Source: Ryuthela nishihirai
Taxonomy: Eukaryota; Arthropoda; Arachnida; Araneae; Heptathelidae
DNA length: 64,000 nucleotides
Direction: 5' to 3'
Assembly (NCBI GenBank): GCA_038380435.1
Contig: JAWZYU010000018.1
Location: 51,299,751-51,363,750, forward strand
Position 1 is the first letter of the stretch. Every line of letters begins with the position of its first letter. Of the stretch, positions 57,090-64,000 are shown piece after piece. The notes under the pieces were generated by a model. The model was not told the origin of the DNA, made no database searches, and saw only the letters and a program-made list of their open reading frames with translations. The position numbers were made by a program, and so were the translations under genes.

Positions 57090-57200
57090 CCTACCTTCTC
57101 CAGAGCTAATCCCTCCCTACATCTTTCCTACCTTCTCCAGAGCTAATCCCTCCCTACATCTTTCCTACTTTCTCCAGAGCTAATCCCTCCCTACATCTTT
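57090..57200. repeat. 37-bp tandem repeat, three copies
   Basis: Three near-identical units of 37 bp around ctccagagctaatccctccc lie in a pyrimidine-rich stretch between the inverted repeat copies. Confidence 0.85.
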
Positions 57201-57216
57201 ATGCATTCTACAGCAA

Positions 57217-57466
57217 CCATAGTTAAATCATAAATTTTTAACATCTTCAATTTACTTCACAGTGAACCAGTTCTACCAGTCAGAACTATTCTAATTCTCT
57301 CAGATTCTATTCTGCAGTCTCCTGTTTCTTTTTTCTCTTTTGTAACTCAGACCTTCTACATTTTGTCCCCCATAGTTAAATCATAAATTTTTAACATCTT
57401 CAATTTACTTCACAGTGAACCAGTTCTACCAGTCAGAACTATTGTAATTCTCTCAGATTCACTTTT
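57217..57466 (+). repeat. Two partial copies of the 0.5-kb repeat
   Basis: 57217-57369 and 57371-57466 both start catagttaaatcataaattt. The first ends in the C run after cattttgt. The second ends after tctctcagattc. Confidence 0.75.
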
Positions 57467-57697
57467 GTGTCCTATCTCTCCTACTCAGTTTGCCAAATAC
57501 CAGTAAATAAACATGTTCAGACTTCTATTGAATGTCAGATAATCAATAATAGTACAGTTTACACCAGAACCTATATTTATTCTTAAATTATTTGACCCAC
57601 AGATATGATGTTTTTGCTTAAAAGTAACTGTCGTCAGCAATCATTCAATTCATTACCAGGCAAATACCATTAAGTTCCAATTAATATTAATTACAAA

Positions 57698-58215
57698 CCA
57701 CAGTTAAATCATAAATTTTTAACATCTTCAATTTACTTTACTTCACAGTGAACCAGTTCTACCAGTCAGAACCATTCTAATTCTCTCAGATTCTATTCTG
57801 CACAGTCTTCTGTTTCTTTCTTCTCTTTTGGAACTCGGACCCTTTCCATTTTGTCCCCCTCCCCCGCCAATTACTTTCTCATTCTGACCTCGTCTGTTCC
57901 TCGCCATGTCATGTGCGAGGGTTGAGGGGTACCTAGACCCTCTTTTTGCTTCCGGCTGGCTTGCTCCTTAGCCATGGCTGAATGGTGAAGATGGAGTATG
58001 AGCCTTGACAATTACCATACCCCCTCCAATGGTTGTTCTTCCCTCCCTTGGCTCTCTGGCTACTCGTGAGATTTGGGTGTTTCCTGAGTTCGTGTGGATC
58101 ATCTGTGAGTCTTCCCCTTTGCTGAAGCTGGCTGGGTCCGCATCTGGTTTGGTTGTTGCCTAGATCTGTACTGGACCCTGGCCAGCCACCCTAACAAACT
58201 CTTTTCTTCCTTTTT
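57698..58215 (+). repeat. Unclassified 0.5-kb repeat, plus copy
   Basis: The most complete forward copy, from cacagttaaatcataaattt to gaccctggccagcc. Neither tRNA-like boxes nor a transposase frame are visible. Could be an LTR-like or SINE-like family. Confidence 0.7.
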
Positions 58216-60639
58216 CTCTTTCCTTAAACTTAAAGTTTATCATGTATTATTTTCAAATTTGACATCCAAAATTCGAAAATTGACAACTCTTTTAATAGTT
58301 TACTTTCAGTTTGCCACTTAATTTTTTATAGTAATTACTGTGATATATTTGGCTATTATGTTTAGACACCAATCAAAATTCAAAAAGACCTCCGTGATTA
58401 AACACCTAGACATATCCTGATTTATCATAATGGTCAAGCTCGTCATAACAGGTCTTTCCTCTACTGTCCCACAGCGAAATGATAATTTATTCAGAATGGA
58501 TTCTCTAAGTACAGGTAGGGGAAATATGGCATTCACCCACATAATGTAGTACTATCTTGAATAGTGGAGCATTGGGTGGTACCATTTAATTTACTATAAT
58601 TGTCCAGTTCCACCCAAACCCAATGAAGTCTACCTCCTTCTCTTGACATTTTGTTGTTGCTCAGTAACATCTCTTTCACATAGTTGTCATCAAAAGGAGG
58701 GGGGCAGAGCTCACCTTGTGTAAACAAAGACATCAAGGCTGCAGGGACTGACAGTGGAGTGCAGTTAGTTGAAGTGGCTGTACTGCTCTCCCCTTGAGCA
58801 GCACCAGCATACTAGTGTTTCCATAGCTCAGGTTGTGTGAGGGAGACGGCACAGGAGTGCCTTTCACTGTTGGTGCTGTCGTGTTGCTCTGTCGGTGCAT
58901 AATTTTTGTAGTTGGTGTTAGGGAAGCGGGAATGGTGAAATGATGCCAGGTGACATAGTAGGCAAGTGTGGATAGTGTTATCTGCTTTGGCTTGGGGAGT
59001 AGGATACAAGCAGGTATTAATGTTGCTGTCTGCAAGCAACTTGCAGGATTAGCAACATTAAAACCTGTTTATCAACTATGAAGGTTGATTTGGATCTACT
59101 ACCTATACATAATATATTACAGGTATCTTAACTAACATCTGAACTCCTGTACATAGTCAATAGCAACTATTTGACATTATCAAATTATATTGAAAATCAA
59201 AGTTCATTAAACAGATCTATCTAATACAATGCTAACATTTAAGTTAACTGTTTACCTTATTACAAGAAATAAAACAGGAGCACGTTCTTGACAGTAAAGT
59301 ATAATTCTTAACTTACTTAAGAACTGACAAGTTCTTAGTTCTGATCACTTGGGATCAGCTGGTACAAGATTTCACAGTTAATGGTTGAACCACTGTCAGT
59401 AACTGGCAGTCCGATGCTGATCTTACTGTAGCATCTTGTTGTCATTGCCAAGTTGTTTCGCTGCAGGCACATCTGGGCGTTTTGTTGTTATTCCACCATG
59501 GGCCACAGTTTCTCAGCAGTCCAATTTTATCCAGTTGGATCACATACTTAACACAGTGGAGATATTGATTGATAATGTAATTCACAACAGTGATGTTAAA
59601 TTCATTTGCATGGAGAACAGTATGCTTGATCAGCTCTCAACTGTTTATACTTTTTTAAATGTAAAATTTTTTTGCAACATAACTTTCAACATTACAAGTT
59701 AAACAACTTAAAGTTAAAAGGTTTGCATGACATGTTTCACCAACCACTTGTTGGCTTTGTCAAGCGTACCTAACTAGAGAGAAGTAAGCTGTTTAAATGG
59801 CATTATCACTTACCCACAGCAGCAGATTCCATGCAGAGGGCAGGGGTGCTGTGTCGATATTGCAGATTGCATTTGCATATATATTTATCAATAAATTTTC
59901 TGTATGATTGAGTTTAAATTTAGTTGGTGGTGAAGTTAGAATTTTTGTCATATTTTCATTAATTGTTAAATTATTATTTATTACTATTTCTGCTGATGTA
60001 GTGTTATAAATTTTATTGCTAATATCAGTATGATGTTCTTTGAGACATTGGGAAAACATTCTGTAAGTTCATCCCCATATATCGGTTTTTAGGATATATT
60101 TTGTTATATCTAGAGTAACCAAATATATTCCACTTGTTGGTGGCATATTATCCCTATCATTTTAAATTTATTTATTTATTAAAAAAGATAGGGACAACAG
60201 TTATTTTGGAAAGTTGTCCTGTAATCTTGCAGGCACTCATGAACTGTACAAAAAATGCAAAATTGATAACTCTGATTCTTTTATTGGTGATGATTCAGCA
60301 TCACTGACTGAGTCAGCAGCAGAAGGAAATTTAGAACCCACTGCAATAGCACAGGTCCAACTTGCATGTGTTGTTCTAATTTGTTCATCTCTTCAGATCT
60401 CTGCATATGAATAATGTTTGTTCCCTTCCTCTGTTAGGCTATCTGTCATGTGTGTATCAGAGTTCTCTTCCTCTGTGTTAGCTTTTGGTAGAGGGCCATA
60501 TTCATAGGTGATAAATTCTAACACTTCGTATCAGTCACAAGAGAGGACCAGACTCTTCTAACTGCTGCTTCATGTCTATTTCAAAGGTTCCTCCACCACT
60601 TCTGTGATTTTCCTATTTGAGTGTTGCTCTACAAGAGGG
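58216..60639. other. Intron 3: no element recognised
   Basis: Several short ORFs (58733-59039 minus, 59436-59702 plus, 59793-60059 minus, 60214-60414 plus) are unconnected and of no recognised family. 60145-60198 has a short inverted pair tatccctatc and gatagggaca. Confidence 0.4.
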
Positions 60640-60960
60640 TTACCTGTATAGTGTACTCCATGTATTTGTCTGAACTCTCACTATCTCTTTGTGTTGAAAT
60701 TCTCACCATCCTTGTGGCTACTCACTAGCTCACTATGTTAAAATTCTGTCTTTGTATATCTAAGCTCTAACTGATCTTGTGTAGGTCTAAGCTCTTACTA
60801 CTCTGGTGTGTATTCAAACTCTTGCTGTCCTTGTGGGTGTCAAAACTTTCACCATTGTTGTTGTGTGTAAAAACTCTTAACTACTCTTTTGGGATGGCTA
60901 AACTTGTGTTATTCTTGTGTGTGCCTAAACTGTTACTTTTCGTGTGTGTACTTCATCACT
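60640..60960. repeat. Degenerate minisatellite, about 40-bp unit
   Basis: Variants of cttgtgtgtgtctaaactct, then tactattctt recur about eight times. The Leu/Cys/Val-rich ORF at 60777-60962 is a by-product. Confidence 0.6.
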
Positions 60961-61207
60961 GAATGTTTTGAGTTCTGGCAAGTACATTTCATCCTGTGGT
61001 GGATGCTCAATGGGGGTTTGATTCTCAAGGTTTTTTCTGTGTTCCTCTTATGTACTTCTCTTGTGAACTGATCCCCCCCCCCTCTAAGTGTATCAAAAAA
61101 TATCTCACCAATGTTGAACATGAATTCCACTGAATAGAAATGTACAGGTACATGGATCAATGAGCACTCTTTGTTACATCCCTCCCATCTTCATGGCTTT
61201 TTCGGGA

Positions 61208-61615
61208 CTATGTCGGCCAGCATGGAATTGCTTTAAGTCGCATCATGCAAACAGCGAGCTTTAGTGGATCAGCTTTACTTGCCACTTGGTGACTGCACAG
61301 GATGTGCATCCTATATCTGTCGACACCTACAGATAACGTCTTCAACTTGTGTCTGCTGTTGAGGAGTGAAAGGATTTGAGGAGGGTTGAACTTGATGTTC
61401 ACATGGGCTCCTTGAATGGTGGGTAGCTTGCATGCAGCTGTAAGAGATTGTGGAGTCACATTATTTGCTCTTTGTGCTAAGAGCTGTCTGTTATTAGTCG
61501 CTATTGACTTTTTTTGTAAGTTTTCTTGGGAATCTGCTGACATGGTCACTTTGTAGAATTCTGGTGCCTCTTGGAAGAGGGAAAAAATGGCATGAACAAA
61601 AGAGAATTCAGGCAA
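61208..61615 (-). other. Unassigned 135-codon ORF
   Basis: Reads MPEFSFVHAIFSLFQEAPEF at the start and ends near ADPLKLAVCMMRLKAIPCW. I do not recognise it. It has no obvious domain, lies inside TRAPPC4 intron 3 on the opposite strand and has no clear splice or promoter context. A chance ORF or transposon remnant is likelier than a gene. Confidence 0.2.
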
Positions 61616-61740
61616 TACCTCTTAGAATGAACAAGCCCACCAACCTGTTTTCGGCATCACACACAGTAAGCTATCACTGCATCTGCTCGCTGCTGGTTAT
61701 TTCCACACATTTCATTTGAATGAAGTTGAAAGTGAAATTT

Positions 61741-61812
61741 TGATTTCAGATGAACCAGTTAATTAAGATTTCAGATGAATCAGTTAATTAAGATTTCAGA
61801 TGAACCAATTTT
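61741..61812. repeat. 25-bp tandem repeat, nearly three copies
   Basis: The unit gatttcagatgaaccagtta followed by attaa is repeated with one substitution. Confidence 0.85.
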
Positions 61813-62585
61813 CAATGCAGATGTAATTTTTAAATCTTTGAGTAAAAATAATTCTTTGAGAAAATATAGAAAATGGAAAATGTATCTGCTGAATTTTGCA
61901 CTAAAGTAAAACAAATGTAGTTAAAATTCATTCTCTGTATCCTTTCTGATGGTAATTTCAAAAAACAAGGAATTTTTGGAATATTTTTATGTGAGAGATT
62001 AGTTATTCAAAATTCCTCTTGTAATAACATTCTTCCATTGAAAACAAATAAATAAAATCTGAGGTAAAAACAATATATCTTTCGTGATTTCAAACAAACC
62101 AAAATTATAATGTTATGAAAATTAGCAACTATTCTAAGTTTAAGGTAAACCAGCTAACAACAGTGACTCTGTAAGTGGTATGATCCTGTTTCCACTTTCA
62201 TCTTAAATTATAAGAACTTGCAAATGTCACCATTAATATGGTGTACTAGCCTAAAACTTCCATCTAGTACTTATGAAGTTTTATGTTGTAAAAGGGCTTA
62301 AAAGTATATTTAAACTCACATGTGAGTTTCTACAATTGCTGAAGTAGCAATGGATAGTTAAATAGAAATGTTTTGGTTGCTTTCTCATAGTCAAAAACTT
62401 ATATAACAGTAGTATTGTGATAAACTAATTTAACCATTGCTGTGTTTGAAACTTTATTAAGTGCAAATAATTTATAGTTACAGTTTTTACCTGAAATATG
62501 CTGTTTTATAAAAAAAAAATAATATGTAAAATATTTAATTTTAAAGAAATAATTCATTTATAATTATGATTTTCTTTGTATGAAG
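61813..62585 (+). other. Intron 3, 3' end
   Basis: A+T-rich, no element recognised. The acceptor region ends ttctttgtatgaag at 62585. Confidence 0.5.
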
Positions 62586-62712
62586 GCACAAAATTCATTG
62601 TAATAGCAGATCCAAAACAAGTAGGAGTAGAAAATCTTCTGAGAAAAATATATGAGATTTATACTGATTTTGCCCTGAAAAATCCATTCTATTCCTTAGA
62701 AATGCCTATTAG
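62586..62712 (+). CDS. TRAPPC4: TRAPPC4 exon 4 (residues 152-194)
   Basis: Fourth coding exon, 127 nt. The acceptor gaag| completes codon 152 (Gly). It encodes [18 protein letters not shown], then [20 protein letters not shown] and MPI, the strongest signature of the family. The donor is AG|GTAAGA, leaving two bases of the codon for the conserved Arg. The human protein has about 25 more residues, so one short exon is missing to the right of the window. Confidence 0.95.
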
Positions 62713-63254
62713 GTAAGATGTTGATTATATTTTTATCCTGAATAAATTTTAATAAAATCATAAAATTAATATGGAAAAGAGTGAGGCATGTAGGGATTAT
62801 TTTTTGACACACTGAATTCTACTCCACTTTCTTACAAAGAATGAACTTTAATTTCAGTGTTTTACTTTAAATAAATAATGTTTTTGTAGTAAATCAATTT
62901 AATTTTGTAGTGAATGGGTTTATGTACCATATAAAGTATGATATTTTATCATAAGTAGTAAACAGATTACAAAATAAATTTTGTAGTCTTTTTTTTTTTC
63001 CTCATATCAAAAGTGTTAAGCATCAAGTGAGGAACATGTGGTGAAGGCATTCTCCAAGTTTGAAATTAGAAGTAACTTGATTAAATTTGCTTTGTTTGAA
63101 AATAGAACAATAAGTTTTAACGAAAGAAAAAGGGGTGAAAATGTTACATTTCTCCTGGCCATTTTCATCTGACCAAACACTTTTCTTAATTTCTTATATT
63201 TTTTAAAATTATTTAGGTATGTGAACTACAGACACATCGAAACAAAGAAGATAT
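62713..63254 (+). other. Intron 4, 5' part
   Basis: A+T-rich with a T run near 62988-62999. No element recognised. Confidence 0.5.
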
Positions 63255-64000
63255 CATCATCATCATCCTCAAGCAGCCATGGGCTACGGAGGTCCAACCA
63301 GACCGTGCAATTTAGTTCTCCAAGCAAGTCTATCCTGAGCTACATCTACTGCATCTGGCCACTGCACACCAATTCTAACAAGGTCCTGTTTGACATTGTC
63401 TGCCCACCGCATCCTAGGTCTCCCCTTCTTTCTGAGGCCTTTAGGCACACTGTTCATAACCCTATTCGCCAATCTATAATTATTCATACGGGCAACATGG
63501 CCAAACCAACGGAGTCTCTCTCTGCACAATATGCTGCTTAAAGGAGGTTGCAAACTCCTTTTCCTAATCTCATCATTAGTTACAAAGTTGAACCACCTAA
63601 TGCCCAAGATACTGCGTAAGCATCTGGAATCAAAAGCATCTAGTTTCCTGTTATCTTGTTTACAAAGTGTCCAAGTTTCACTACCATAACTAACCCTAGA
63701 AAGAACCAAACTATTATACAGTCTAATTTTAGTCTTTAGGTGTATACGCCTATTTCTCCACACTCTCCGTAGATTCTTAAAAGTCCCAGCAGCAATCGCT
63801 ATTCGTCTGTTAATCTCATGCCGCACATCACCATTATCTGTTACATAGCTCCCAAGATAATTAAACTGTGACACCTGCTCAAGACTGCAACCATTCAGAT
63901 TAACTGAATCACAGCCTGCCTGACCAATTTTCATCACTTTAGTTTTCTCTCTGTTTATAACCAAACCTACTCTACTACCAGTCTCATCAACGGCTCGAAT
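63255..64000 (-). mobile_element. EN-RT LINE 3' end, second copy, cut by the window edge
   Basis: Same family and orientation as 36694-39600. An open minus-strand frame (63284-63964, 226 codons) holds the region after the reverse transcriptase: GCSLEQVSQFNYLGSYVTD, then SYGSETWTLCKQD and RERLRWFGHVARM, then WADNVKQDLVR. This frame is intact here, whereas the first copy is broken in the same region. The 3' tail is a short ATC/GAT repeat at 63255-63270. The catalytic domain would lie to the right of 64000. Confidence 0.9.

Noticed and set aside
1..64000. CRISPR arrays, operons or prokaryotic islands
   Set aside because: No regularly spaced short repeats with unique spacers and no bacterial-type genes; tandem repeats seen have no spacers.

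Overview
The window is nuclear DNA of an animal. It has spliced exons with GT/AG borders, introns of 13-17 kb, an A+T-rich background and dense transposon remains. I see no operons, ribosome binding sites or prokaryotic genes. The repeat content (many Tc1-like elements, tRNA-derived SINEs, RTE-like and I-like LINEs, a Penelope-like fragment, Tigger/pogo) suggests an invertebrate. My best guess is an arthropod, possibly a chelicerate, but nothing here fixes the species.

One host gene is certain: TRAPPC4 (synbindin, yeast Trs23), a TRAPP subunit, on the + strand. Four coding exons are present: 18093-18267, 32648-32822, 45773-45876 and 62586-62712. All have canonical splice sites and matching phases and together encode about 193 residues. 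The last exon, about 25 codons in the human protein, must lie beyond position 64000. The gene therefore covers more than 44.6 kb for under 0.6 kb of coding sequence seen.

The 5' flank (1-18092) has no recognisable host gene. It contains a tandemly duplicated hairpin MITE (120-815), several copies of a tRNA-derived SINE (called SINE A here), a large fold-back structure (5150-6448), a Tc1-like transposon (9277-10742), two inverted copies of a Tigger/pogo transposase gene (14550-15860 and 17000-17600), and the 3' end of a LINE. The LINE's GAAA tail ends 47 bp before the TRAPPC4 start codon.

Intron 1 holds a three-level nest of DNA transposons (18693-21301), tandem repeats, a full-length second SINE (SINE B) with perfect target duplications, a decayed intronless gene of an uncharacterised Cys-rich family broken by a perfect 273-bp palindrome (24049-25992), a piggyBac-like candidate and a Tc1-like element. 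Intron 2 holds a hAT-type MITE, an EN-RT LINE antisense to the gene (36694-39600), three tandem 309-bp tRNA-like repeats (41001-41800), a Penelope-like fragment and several SINEs. Intron 3 holds Tc1-like elements, one nested in another, an I-like LINE with reverse transcriptase and RNase H carrying an 1.2-kb inverted-repeat insertion, and a block of inverted and partial repeats at 56.4-58.2 kb. Intron 4 starts with nothing and reaches a second copy of the EN-RT LINE at the right edge.

I did not find a new defence or metabolic system. The most unusual material is structural: perfect or co-evolving palindromes, stacked insertions whose target duplications give their order, and a housekeeping gene whose promoter area is made of transposon sequence. 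Family names such as SINE A-D are labels used only in this annotation. All coordinates for repeats are by eye and may be off by a few bases.
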